9,176 bases of DNA from an uncultured Lactobacillus sp. (GCA_947252915.1 CAMXWI010000023.1:1-9176), one strand, 5' to 3'. Positions 1 to 5,797 are shown, counted from the stretch's first letter. Translations and numbers: made by a program. Notes: generated from the sequence alone by a model not told the origin.

Positions 1-720
1 GACCAAAATTACTTTACTCATGATGGTTACCAGCGGCTTTATGATGCGGTCCAGTTCGTTCAAAGCCATGGGGTGAAAAACATTGTACTCCACCACCCAA
101 TGACCTTTGGTGAACTGCATACGGATCTCGTTGCCCCCGAAAGTAAGTTTCCAGAACTCTACCGTTTCATCGAAACTTCGACTGAACAGTTAATTCGTCT
201 GGCCACTGACCTTGGTGTGCAATGCTTAGTCCATGGGGCCTATGCTAAAGAGACTAAATTATTCATCCAGGAGTATTCTTCACTTGAAACTGCCCAACAG
301 GTTGTGTTCCAACGGCTTGACCGATTCAAAGACATGGGCGGCAAACACATTATGTTTGAAAACTCGATCTCGCCAATCTTCAGCTATGGCGATCCGCAAA
401 TGGAAACTGAAATTCTCAGCCACCACTACCGTCTGGCTTTTGATACCTCCCACTGCTTCATCTATTGTCACGGTGATAACCAGCAACTACAAACTTCATT
501 ACTTCACTTAAAAGGATCCGTCGTCCACTACCACTTGGTTGACTCCATGGGTAAAAACCATGATAGTCTTCCCCTCGGTAAGGGTAAAATTGACTGGCGT
601 GGGTTCTTACCACTATTGAACCAAAATGCCACCAGCATCTATGAAATTAATCTAAAAAATAACGATGACTGCCAAGAACAACTGGAAAGTCACCGTTATC
701 TGATTTCACTAAATCATTAA
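1..720 (+). CDS. Sugar phosphate isomerase/epimerase-like TIM-barrel protein (5' end outside window)
   Basis: The reading frame is open from base 1, so the gene starts upstream of the window; 239 residues are visible before the TAA at 718-720. It looks like the AP-endonuclease-2 / xylose-isomerase-like TIM-barrel family, whose members bind a divalent metal and isomerise or epimerise sugars or sugar phosphates. Candidate metal ligands, numbered from base 1, are Glu120 (in MFENS), Asp148 and His151 (in AFDTSHCF), His176/His178 (in VHYHLVD) and Glu215 (in IYEIN). A GKGKIDW stretch follows the histidines, as is usual in this family. These are cytoplasmic proteins of about 260-290 residues, so perhaps 20-50 residues are missing. 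The substrate cannot be told from sequence, and a DNA-repair endonuclease IV role is less likely because the conserved nuclease histidines are not evident. An ATG at 109 and GTG codons at 73 and 130 are internal and not the real start. Confidence 0.82.
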   Translation, partial: DQNYFTHDGYQRLYDAVQFVQSHGVKNIVLHHPMTFGELHTDLVAPESKFPELYRFIETSTEQLIRLATDLGVQCLVHGAYAKETKLFIQEYSSLETAQQVVFQRLDRFKDMGGKHIMFENSISPIFSYGDPQMETEILSHHYRLAFDTSHCFIYCHGDNQQLQTSLLHLKGSVVHYHLVDSMGKNHDSLPLGKGKIDWRGFLPLLNQNATSIYEINLKNNDDCQEQLESHRYLISLNH

Positions 721-1245
721 CTATTTCTTTTTGGGGGTCACTGGTGTAGCCGCTTTTTGCATTTCCTTTAGTAATTGAACCGTTAAGATTCTTTGAAAAG
801 CGGTATCCACCACTAATTGCAGCATTTGTTCGTTGGTTGGCGTTAGCAGATGGTTAGCAGGAGCCGTAGTTCCTTGGAGGTGGCTATTGAACAACTCAAC
901 AAAGCGATTATAAATGACCTTTGGATAGTTATTAATAGTTAACTGATCAATGCCAGCTTTGATTTGATCCAGCGAGTAAATGTTTTTTAAAAGAGCAATT
1001 CCAAAGAGCGATGCAATTTGGTAAGCGGTATACTTTTTCTTTACGGGTGCCATAATGGCGCCCTTTTTTACGTAGTTATTAACCATGGACTTCGTTAATG
1101 GTTCCACCTGTAATCCAGCTAAATGGTCATTAACATAGGAAACTACCTGATCCACGTACAAATTCATCTCTGGTAGTTCATCCCAGGCAGCTAAATGCAT
1201 TTTGCTGAGTCCTTGACGCCATTCTTCAAATGCTTGTTCAATCAT
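721..1245 (-). CDS. DUF1836 domain-containing protein
   Basis: This 174-residue cytoplasmic protein matches the DUF1836 family of Firmicutes, whose role is not established. Residues about 50-64 (LTKSMVNNYVKKGAI) and 70-99 (KKYTAYQIASLFGIALLKNI and onward) resemble a MerR-like winged helix-turn-helix, so a DNA-binding or regulatory role is a reasonable inference. The C-terminus is Lys-rich (TPKKK). The start is chosen at ATG 1245. A GTG at 1254 is in frame, but it directly abuts the GGGAGG ribosome binding site at 1260-1255 and has no spacer, whereas the ATG lies 9 nt from it. The TAG stop directly abuts the stop of the convergent isomerase gene. It lies 60 nt downstream of the SDR-like gene on the same strand, so the two may be co-transcribed, although an AT-rich promoter-like stretch lies between them. 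Confidence 0.85.
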   Translation of the reverse strand: MIEQAFEEWRQGLSKMHLAAWDELPEMNLYVDQVVSYVNDHLAGLQVEPLTKSMVNNYVKKGAIMAPVKKKYTAYQIASLFGIALLKNIYSLDQIKAGIDQLTINNYPKVIYNRFVELFNSHLQGTTAPANHLLTPTNEQMLQLVVDTAFQRILTVQLLKEMQKAATPVTPKKK

Positions 1246-1254
1246 TACGTACAC

Positions 1255-1260
1255 CCTCCC
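1255..1260 (-). promoter_or_regulatory. Ribosome binding site deciding the DUF1836 start
   Basis: GGGAGG on the minus strand lies 9 nt before the ATG at 1245 and directly touches the in-frame GTG at 1254. This spacing selects the ATG. Confidence 0.75.
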
Positions 1261-1275
1261 GTTTCTTTATCTAAT

Positions 1276-1303
1276 TAATAATATACTATAACTTAGTTTT
1301 GAA
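1276..1303 (-). promoter_or_regulatory. Weak candidate promoter for the DUF1836 gene
   Basis: On the minus strand the 60-nt gap after the SDR-like gene has a TTTTCA (-35-like) followed after 16 nt by TATTAT, within a very AT-rich stretch that also contains TATATT. The match is modest, and AT-rich spacers give such hits by chance. It is listed because it could make this gene independent of the upstream one. Confidence 0.35.
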
Positions 1304-1308
1304 AACTA
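1294..1308. repeat. Perfect 15-nt dyad at the SDR-like stop codon
   Basis: TAGTTTT-G-AAAACTA is a perfect palindrome around a single G and includes the stop codon of the SDR-like gene. With a 1-nt centre and AT-rich arms it is a poor RNA hairpin, so I do not call it a terminator. It may be a protein-binding site or chance. Confidence 0.35.
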
Positions 1309-1824
1309 GATACCAACAGACTGATTTTGAAATTCATCCGTCATAATTGCTTTCTTCATTAATTGACTGGCGGCCTGAAAGCTACTATTTTCCCCAGAAA
1401 ATTGCTGTCCCTCATTCATCAACGAACGGTCAATTGGTTGCTCCTCTAACGGCAAAGTTCGAATAATGGTGTATGGATACTCTAATTCATCAATCATTTT
1501 GATGGCATAAAGGTGGTCCATCACCATCTGCTGTGCATTTTCTCCATACCAACTGGTTAATTGCTTGTCACTAGCGTCATCCGCAGTACCCGCGATTGAT
1601 TTCATGATAATCTTGGCTGGTTGCACTGCACTGCGATCTAATAATGCAACTAAATCATTCACTGCTAAATCAACCCGTGAATTATCAGCTGGTAACCAAC
1701 AAATGATATCAAATGGTTCGAGTGACCATTGAAAATCGTCTAACACTAGACAATGATCTAATTCTTGACTTAATGCCCGACAAAGTTCAGTTTGTCCCTG
1801 ATTTATAATCACAATCCGATTCAT
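1306..1824 (-). CDS. Atypical SDR / NAD(P)-binding Rossmann-like protein
   Basis: This 172-residue protein has the outline of a short atypical short-chain dehydrogenase (NmrA/SDR5-like). It has a first beta strand (NRIVIINQGQ, residues 2-10), a hydrophobic strand ending in a polar turn (IICWLPADNSR, 40-50), another strand (KIIMKSIAGT, 71-80), and the segment YTIIRTLPL (118-126), which corresponds to the 'yTilRP..L' strand of the family. The glycine-rich dinucleotide-binding loop is degenerate: INQGQTE sits where GxxGxxG is expected. The tyrosine-lysine pair is YAIK at 106-109 rather than YxxxK. NAD(P) binding and catalysis are therefore uncertain, and a sensor or regulatory role is possible. 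The start ATG has AGGGGAG 6 nt upstream. It leads a probable leftward transcript that may include the DUF1836 gene, and shares its upstream region with the divergent transporter-nrdI operon. Confidence 0.75.
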   Translation of the reverse strand: MNRIVIINQGQTELCRALSQELDHCLVLDDFQWSLEPFDIICWLPADNSRVDLAVNDLVALLDRSAVQPAKIIMKSIAGTADDASDKQLTSWYGENAQQMVMDHLYAIKMIDELEYPYTIIRTLPLEEQPIDRSLMNEGQQFSGENSSFQAASQLMKKAIMTDEFQNQSVGI

Positions 1825-1886
1825 TTTTCTCTCCCCTGAAAGCGGCTTATTTTTGTCATTACCAACGTTTTGCCTATTTCGTCTTT

Positions 1887-1897
1887 AGTTTACCATG
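1887..1897 (-). promoter_or_regulatory. Candidate extended -10 promoter for the SDR-like gene
   Basis: On the minus strand, TG-G-TAAACT reads as an extended -10 element (4 of 6 against TATAAT, plus the TG motif), predicting a start near 1880 and a leader of about 56 nt. No good -35 is visible. It overlaps the divergent promoter of the transporter gene through the palindrome TACCATGGTA. Confidence 0.4.
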
Positions 1898-1904
1898 GTA
1901 TAAT
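1896..1904 (+). promoter_or_regulatory. Extended -10 promoter of the transporter-nrdI operon
   Basis: TG-G-TATAAT is a perfect extended -10 element; the -35 region is weak, as is common with extended -10 promoters. The predicted start is near 1911, giving a 5' leader of about 72 nt before the GTG start. The palindrome TACCATGGTA (1891-1900) overlaps it. Confidence 0.65.
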
Positions 1905-1967
1905 AAAACACGTTATGCAATATTAACTTAATTATCACTTTGTAACGTTGTGTTAAACATTTATCAT

Positions 1968-1973
1968 GAGGAG
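1968..1973 (+). promoter_or_regulatory. Ribosome binding site deciding the transporter start
   Basis: GAGGAG ends 9 nt before the GTG at 1983. A longer in-frame GTG at 1950 lies upstream of this site and has no ribosome binding site of its own, so the 11-residue extension is unlikely to be translated. Confidence 0.75.
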
Positions 1974-1982
1974 TCTTTAACA

Positions 1983-3344
1983 GTGGATCAGAGTCAGATA
2001 ATGATCAACATTTTGATCATCATCGTCACCTTTATCTTCGCGGCCTTTTTCGTCGCAGCTGAATTCGCCCTTGTTCAGGTTCGAATAACCGCTCTCCAGG
2101 AAAAACAAGCTGCCCGTAAAAAGCCTTCCATTAAAATTAAACGTGCCATTAAGATGGTCTCTAATTTGACTGAATACCTGTCTACCACTCAAGTTGGTAC
2201 TTCTGTGTGCGGGATTATTCTCGGTTGGATTGGTGAACAAACCCTCGAAGAATTACTAGTGGACGCCCTTCAGCTTCCCCACTGGTCATTAAATTCGAGT
2301 GTTGTCCATGTTATTAGTGCAGTCGTCGGGGTCTTACTGTTGACCTATCTAGAAGTGGTTTTGACAGAGATCGTTCCTAAAAACATCGCCATTGACATTC
2401 CAGTCAAAATGATGATGGCAACGGTCACTCCCTTGCACTACTTTCATATCATCTTTTATCCATTTGTTTGGTTACTTAATTCATCCGCCAACGGGATCGT
2501 CCGCTTGCTCGGCATGAAACCCGCAGATGAAAATGACGAGGTGCTCTCCCAGGGTGAAATTATTAGTTTAACCCGGAACTCCGTTAAGGGAGGGGCCCTC
2601 GAACGTGGTGACCTCCTTTATATGGAGCGAGCTTTCGAATTCAATGATAAAGTCGCCAAGGACATTATGATTGACCGTACCCAGCTGACCGTCGTTGACA
2701 TCACTAAAACGGTGGACGAAGCACTGACTAAATATATCCGCACTAAGTATAGTCGACTACCCGTGGTTGCAGATAATGACAAGGATAAAATCGTTGGTTA
2801 TGTTTTTAACTACGACCTGATTAAGCAATCACGAATTAATGGTAACCTGGCAGTTTCAAAAGTGCTCCGGCACTTACCAACCACCCCTGAGAATACTGCA
2901 ATCACCGAAGTCTTAGAGCAAATGATTCGCACTCGGGTGCCAATGGTGGTCGTCGTAGATGAATACGGTGGTACTTCAGGAATCATTACTGATAAGGATA
3001 TCTATGAGGAGCTCTTTGGCACCGTCCGTGATGAAATTGATAATGTCGCTGACAACATGATTAGCAAGCTGCCAAATGGTCACTATAAAGTGGACGGTAA
3101 AACAACTACTTATGACTTTGAACGCTTCTTCCATGAAGATATCAAAGAATTCGATGATGACGATGCGGTAACTCTGTCTGGTTACGTCCTCGACAACTTC
3201 CCCCACGTTAAATCGAATGATACCGTTAAAATTGGTAATCTTGAGTTAACAATTCGTGATTACGAAAATTCATATATTGACTGGTTCGAAGTTCGTAAGG
3301 CTACGGTCACCAATCAGGATTCATCATCACAAAATAAATCATAA
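1983..3344 (+). CDS. CNNM/CBS/CorC-HlyC-type membrane transporter (hemolysin C family)
   Basis: This 453-residue integral membrane protein has the full architecture of the CNNM family (HlyC/CorC, including B. subtilis YhdP/MpfA). Residues about 5-200 form the transmembrane module; the first helix runs from about 6 to 30 (ending VAAEFALVQVR), and the segment TEIVPKNIAI is typical of the family. CBS1 is at about 228-290 (IMIDRTQLTVVDI to IVGYVFNYDLI). CBS2 is at about 297-350 and includes VVVDEYGGTSGIIT. A CorC_HlyC domain is at about 360-445. Family members are mostly linked to Mg2+ and other divalent-cation efflux or homeostasis, and the CBS pair is the likely nucleotide sensor; haemolysin is a historical name. 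Length and domain order are normal and nothing is truncated. The start codon is GTG. It is the first gene of an operon, with nrdI following after 18 nt. Confidence 0.92.
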   Translation: MDQSQIMINILIIIVTFIFAAFFVAAEFALVQVRITALQEKQAARKKPSIKIKRAIKMVSNLTEYLSTTQVGTSVCGIILGWIGEQTLEELLVDALQLPHWSLNSSVVHVISAVVGVLLLTYLEVVLTEIVPKNIAIDIPVKMMMATVTPLHYFHIIFYPFVWLLNSSANGIVRLLGMKPADENDEVLSQGEIISLTRNSVKGGALERGDLLYMERAFEFNDKVAKDIMIDRTQLTVVDITKTVDEALTKYIRTKYSRLPVVADNDKDKIVGYVFNYDLIKQSRINGNLAVSKVLRHLPTTPENTAITEVLEQMIRTRVPMVVVVDEYGGTSGIITDKDIYEELFGTVRDEIDNVADNMISKLPNGHYKVDGKTTTYDFERFFHEDIKEFDDDDAVTLSGYVLDNFPHVKSNDTVKIGNLELTIRDYENSYIDWFEVRKATVTNQDSSSQNKS

Positions 3345-3362
3345 TATTGGAGATAAGCAACT

Positions 3363-3830
3363 ATGGAAAAAATGAATATCTTATACATCTCAATCGAAGG
3401 TAATACCCGCTCATTCCTCAAGCGTCTGCAAGCATTCGCTAAGCAACAGCATAGTATCAATAGTCAAGATCTCGAAATCAACCTTAAAGAAATTTCTGAC
3501 CAGACGTTACCGGCTGCTGAGGAACAAGACTTTTTCGCATTTGTCCCAACTTACCTCGATGGTGGTAATGGATTTGATTCTGGCTTTCATGAATTAATGA
3601 CGAATGCCCTTGGTGAATACATTGCTTCCAATGATAATGCCGAAAAGTGTATTGGAGTTGTCGGTAGTGGAAACAAAAACTTTAATGAACAATACTGCTT
3701 AACCGCCCGTAAATACAGTGATATGTTTGATGCCCCATTCTTAGCAGACTATGAGTTACGGGGAACCGATGAAGATATCGATAATGTCTACTCAATCTTA
3801 CAAAAGCGCTGGAAAGCAGTTGAAGAATAA
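3363..3830 (+). CDS. nrdI: Class Ib ribonucleotide reductase assembly flavoprotein NrdI
   Basis: This 155-residue flavodoxin-like protein matches NrdI. Visible landmarks are the FMN phosphate-binding loop SIEGNTRSF (10-18), TYLDGGNGF (63-71) and GSGNKNFNEQY (101-111), the last being highly characteristic of NrdI. In the family, reduced NrdI supplies the oxidant that assembles the Mn(III)2-tyrosyl radical in the NrdF subunit of class Ib ribonucleotide reductase, in the cytoplasm. No nrdE, nrdF or nrdH is adjacent; these must be elsewhere if the system is complete. GGAG (3349-3352) lies 10 nt before the ATG; a second ATG at 3372 would be too far from it. The gene is 18 nt behind the CNNM-type transporter and probably depends on its promoter. 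It ends at a strong terminator. Unrelated flavodoxins are unlikely given the GSGNKNFNEQY motif. Confidence 0.93.
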   Translation: MEKMNILYISIEGNTRSFLKRLQAFAKQQHSINSQDLEINLKEISDQTLPAAEEQDFFAFVPTYLDGGNGFDSGFHELMTNALGEYIASNDNAEKCIGVVGSGNKNFNEQYCLTARKYSDMFDAPFLADYELRGTDEDIDNVYSILQKRWKAVEE

Positions 3831-3844
3831 GAATAGAGCATTCA

Positions 3845-3875
3845 AAAAGGAGCGTTGCGTTGCAACGCTCCTTTT
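3845..3875. terminator. Bidirectional intrinsic terminator between nrdI and the VOC gene
   Basis: A perfect 14-bp stem (3845-3858 with 3862-3875) has a GTT loop and outer AAAA/TTTT pairs that act as U-tracts on either strand, continuing as TTTTATTTA on the plus strand. It lies 14 nt after the nrdI stop and 8 nt beyond the stop of the convergent VOC gene, so it probably serves both. Confidence 0.92.
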
Positions 3876-3883
3876 ATTTAGGG

Positions 3884-4318
3884 TTAATTATTTTCCTTTT
3901 CACCACTGGAAATGTACCATGTGACTCCGTATTTATCAACAATCTGACCGAGTTGACGACCAACTAGGTGATCAGCAAACGGCAATGTCACCCGTTGTTG
4001 GTCCGATGAAGCCAAGTGGTCAAATAGTTCCTTAGCAGCTGCCACATCGCCACCAAAATCCAAAAATAATGAAACTAATGATGAAGCCTGGGGCATCGTC
4101 ATCGTCGCATCACAACATAAGATCCGGTGCCCAGCTACCTCAAATTGGCCAAGGGCCGTTGTATCTGCCAAATTATCTGTATCGAGTCCCAGCGTCTGAA
4201 TTTGTTCCGCTGTGAACGGGGTTCTTTCGATAATTTCTGCGCCAAACTCCTGAACGTAGTAGTCCATCGCTTCTTTGCTATTTTCGAAAGTTAAAAAGGG
4301 GTATATATCTGCCGCCAT
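3884..4318 (-). CDS. VOC (PhnB-like) family protein
   Basis: This 144-residue cytoplasmic protein fits the PhnB / '3-demethylubiquinone 3-methyltransferase-like' branch of the vicinal oxygen chelate fold. The opening IYPFLTFENSKEAMDYYVQEFGAEI (residues 5-29) is the typical first beta-alpha unit. The middle part LGQFEVAGHRILCCDA (56-71) and the end GRQLGQIVDKYGVTWYIS (120-137) match the second unit, where the family usually has 'wG.r.G.v.DpfG..W.i'. The metal-chelating His and Glu of glyoxalase-type VOC enzymes are not evident, so metal-dependent catalysis is doubtful and no substrate can be assigned. GGAGG lies 6 nt before the ATG. It is a single-gene unit with its own near-consensus promoter, divergent from the MFS gene. 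Confidence 0.87.
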   Translation of the reverse strand: MAADIYPFLTFENSKEAMDYYVQEFGAEIIERTPFTAEQIQTLGLDTDNLADTTALGQFEVAGHRILCCDATMTMPQASSLVSLFLDFGGDVAAAKELFDHLASSDQQRVTLPFADHLVGRQLGQIVDKYGVTWYISSGEKENN

Positions 4319-4346
4319 CGTTTTCCTCCGTAAAAAATCTTCTTAT

Positions 4347-4375
4347 AGTATAGTTTTTTCAACCCCCTTAGTCAA
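4347..4375 (-). promoter_or_regulatory. Promoter of the VOC gene
   Basis: On the minus strand, TTGACT (4375-4370), a 17-nt spacer and TATACT (4352-4347) form a near-consensus sigma-A promoter. The predicted start is near 4340, about 22 nt before the ATG at 4318. The spacer contains a G-run (AAGGGGGTT). Confidence 0.8.
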
Positions 4376-4392
4376 ATAATGGTCGCCAATTA

Positions 4393-4401
4393 TGCTACTA
4401 T
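4393..4401 (+). promoter_or_regulatory. Candidate extended -10 promoter of the MFS gene
   Basis: TG-C-TACTAT is an extended -10 element (5 of 6). The predicted start is near 4408, giving a leader of about 25 nt. A second reading, TTAGTC (4368-4373), 17 nt, TATGCT (4391-4396), would share its -35 bases with the divergent VOC promoter. Confidence 0.5.
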
Positions 4402-4420
4402 AAAGTTAATTAAGCAAGAC

Positions 4421-4425
4421 GGGAG
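4421..4425 (+). promoter_or_regulatory. Ribosome binding site deciding the MFS start
   Basis: GGGAG ends 7 nt before the ATG at 4433. An in-frame ATG at 4379 would add 18 residues but lies upstream of the predicted transcription start and lacks a ribosome binding site. Confidence 0.7.
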
Positions 4426-4432
4426 AAGAACC

Positions 4433-5611
4433 ATGCAACAATTACAGTCACGGCAAAAAGCCCTTTTAATTTCCGGAATTATCCTTCTCGGTGCTTGTAT
4501 GCGAGCGCCATTTACTGCTTTACCATCAGTCATTACGGAAATTGCCACCAGCTTTCATGTCCCAGTCACTAATCTGGGAATTCTAACTACCATTCCGTTA
4601 CTGTGTTTTGGGCTTTTTTCATCAGTCGTCCCCATCATTTGTCGACGTTTAGGCAATAACTTCGCCATCTTGTGGGCGCTGATCGTTCTAGCCATCGGCG
4701 CCTACTTACGGGTCTTTTCTTACTCCAGCTTGTTATTTGGAACATTCTTAGTGGGAATCGCCATCACTTTTATTAATGTCCTCCTCCCAGCAATCATTAC
4801 GGAACAACTGCCGCATCAGGTCGGTTTAATGACCAGTCTTTATGGCGTTTCATTAGACATGTTTAGCGCTATTTTCGCGTACATCATCACACCACTCACT
4901 TTACTGTGGAATTGGCAAATCGCTGTGATGCTTATTTCAGCATTAGTAGTCGTCACCCTCATCGTTTGGCTTCCAAATGTCAAGTCAACTCAATCAATGC
5001 CACGCTCAATCACTGCTAAACGCCACCACCATTCAATTTGGCAGAGCTGGCAGGCTTGGTGCCTATTATTTTACATGGCCGGATCATCAATGTCGTTTTA
5101 TATTACTGTAACCTGGTTGCCTACGATCGCCCGTAATTATGGAATGTCGAGCAACGCCGCTGGAATCATCGCTGGATTCTTACAATTGTTTTCGATGCCA
5201 GCAGCTTTCATAATTCCATTATGGGCAAGTCGACTCGCTCATCGGCAATCGTTAATTATCGGTTCATCACTACTCACTGCCGTTGGCTTTCTTGGCCTGC
5301 TCGTTCATACCGCAAATTTTGCTTATTTTACGGTCATCACCCTGTGCTTAGGCTTAGGAACAGCAGCCAGTTACTCACTCATCATGACCCTCTTTGGTTT
5401 GAAAACGACCGATGCCAATACCACCCGTGATTTATCAGGAATGGTCCAATCACTCGGTTATATCATCGCCGCTCTCGGTCCAGTCACCACGGGATGGCTC
5501 AAGGCTGCCACTAATAACTGGAGCTTAAGCCTCATAATTTCATTCTTAGTTGTGGTAATCTGCACAGTTTTCGGTTTATTAGCAGAAAAAGAAGCGTTGA
5601 TTGAGATTTAA
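4433..5611 (+). CDS. MFS transporter, CynX/NimT-like
   Basis: This 392-residue protein is an integral membrane carrier of the major facilitator superfamily with about 12 hydrophobic segments in two halves. The first helix ends in the ACMRAPFTALPSVITEI stretch (residues about 21-37), which resembles the conserved 'R.p.t...P.i..i' segment of the CynX/NimT branch (cyanate and nitroimidazole transporter-like). A hydrophilic central loop (about 183-205), containing an Arg-His-His-His cluster at 197-200, separates the halves. The actual substrate is unknown; the CynX name reflects family resemblance only, and no cyanase or carbonic anhydrase gene lies nearby. Length is normal for the family. It is divergent from the VOC gene and followed by a 200-nt gap before zwf with no convincing terminator, so some read-through toward zwf is possible. 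Confidence 0.88.
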   Translation: MQQLQSRQKALLISGIILLGACMRAPFTALPSVITEIATSFHVPVTNLGILTTIPLLCFGLFSSVVPIICRRLGNNFAILWALIVLAIGAYLRVFSYSSLLFGTFLVGIAITFINVLLPAIITEQLPHQVGLMTSLYGVSLDMFSAIFAYIITPLTLLWNWQIAVMLISALVVVTLIVWLPNVKSTQSMPRSITAKRHHHSIWQSWQAWCLLFYMAGSSMSFYITVTWLPTIARNYGMSSNAAGIIAGFLQLFSMPAAFIIPLWASRLAHRQSLIIGSSLLTAVGFLGLLVHTANFAYFTVITLCLGLGTAASYSLIMTLFGLKTTDANTTRDLSGMVQSLGYIIAALGPVTTGWLKAATNNWSLSLIISFLVVVICTVFGLLAEKEALIEI

Positions 5612-5616
5612 TCCAA

Positions 5617-5641
5617 AAAAATTTGACCTAGACCAATTTTT
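5617..5641. repeat. AT-only inverted repeat after the MFS gene
   Basis: AAAAATT (5617-5623) pairs with AATTTTT (5635-5641) across an 11-nt loop, 5 nt after the MFS stop. With no G-C pairs it is a weak hairpin and at best a poor terminator. Confidence 0.3.
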
Positions 5642-5658
5642 GACAAACGTTTAACAAA
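5639..5658. promoter_or_regulatory. 20-bp interrupted palindrome resembling a LacI-family operator
   Basis: TTTG-NN-AAACGTTT-NN-CAAA is symmetric at 16 of 20 positions around a central CG. Central-CG palindromes of this size are typical of LacI/GalR-family operators. CcpA cre sites have half-sites one base shorter here, so this does not fit cre well. It lies just after the MFS gene and about 130 nt before the predicted zwf transcription start. Confidence 0.4.
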
Positions 5659-5687
5659 TCGCAAGCCCACTACTCGTCTACGATTTG
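5655..5687. repeat. Inverted repeat CAAATCG / CGATTTG upstream of zwf
   Basis: CAAATCG (5655-5661) is perfectly inverted as CGATTTG (5681-5687) across 19 nt. The left arm overlaps the preceding dyad. The role is unknown, and a 7-bp repeat may be chance in an AT-rich spacer. Confidence 0.3.
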
Positions 5688-5716
5688 AGCCATTTTGTTA
5701 CAATTTTAACCGGTCA

Positions 5717-5730
5717 AGAAAACGCTCCCT
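5717..5730 (+). promoter_or_regulatory. Candidate CcpA-binding (cre) site upstream of zwf
   Basis: AGAAAACGCTCCCT matches the cre consensus WGWAARCGYTWWCW at 12 of 14 positions, failing only at the two W positions after CGCT. It lies just upstream of the expected -35 region, centred about 47 nt before the predicted zwf start. That placement would fit activation by CcpA better than blockage. This is a sequence match only. Confidence 0.45.
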
Positions 5731-5758
5731 TTTTAATGCAATCGGTTGTTTGAAAGTA

Positions 5759-5764
5759 TATAAT
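5759..5764 (+). promoter_or_regulatory. Candidate -10 element of the zwf promoter
   Basis: A perfect TATAAT predicts a start near 5771 and a leader of about 41 nt. The -35 region (around 5735-5742, ATGCAA-like) is weak. A small dyad AGTAT/ATACT (5755-5759 and 5766-5770) flanks the -10, so a regulator may help or block here. Confidence 0.55.
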
Positions 5765-5797
5765 CATACTCGATGAGTGAATATAATTAGTATTCAA

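Noticed and set aside
280..486. Leftward frame inside the isomerase-like gene
   Set aside because: It lies wholly within a well-supported gene on the other strand, has no ribosome binding site and no recognisable protein features. The frames at 233-511, 1977-2240, 2976-3206, 6295-6573, 6551-6832, 6614-6805, 5221-5430 and 7861-8208 are rejected for the same reason.
1837..1850. cre-like TGAAAGCGGCTTAT upstream of the SDR-like gene
   Set aside because: The first eight bases fit, but the second half fails at three positions, so it is only a half-match and overlaps the ribosome binding site region.
1905..1982. Possible manganese (yybP-ykoY) or magnesium (M-box) riboswitch ahead of the transporter gene
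   Set aside because: The leader is only about 72 nt, lacks the G-rich conserved loops of yybP-ykoY and is far too short for an M-box. Only an imperfect AACAC-GTTA/TAAC-GTGTT pairing is visible.
5640..5645. Perfect TTGACA -35 hexamer
   Set aside because: No -10-like hexamer occurs at a 16-19 nt spacing (bases near 5662-5670 are GC-rich), so no promoter is called. The bases are better explained as part of the 5639-5658 palindrome.
5782..5787. Second TATAAT close to zwf
   Set aside because: A start from it (near 5794) would fall almost on the ribosome binding site at 5798-5803, and it has no -35.
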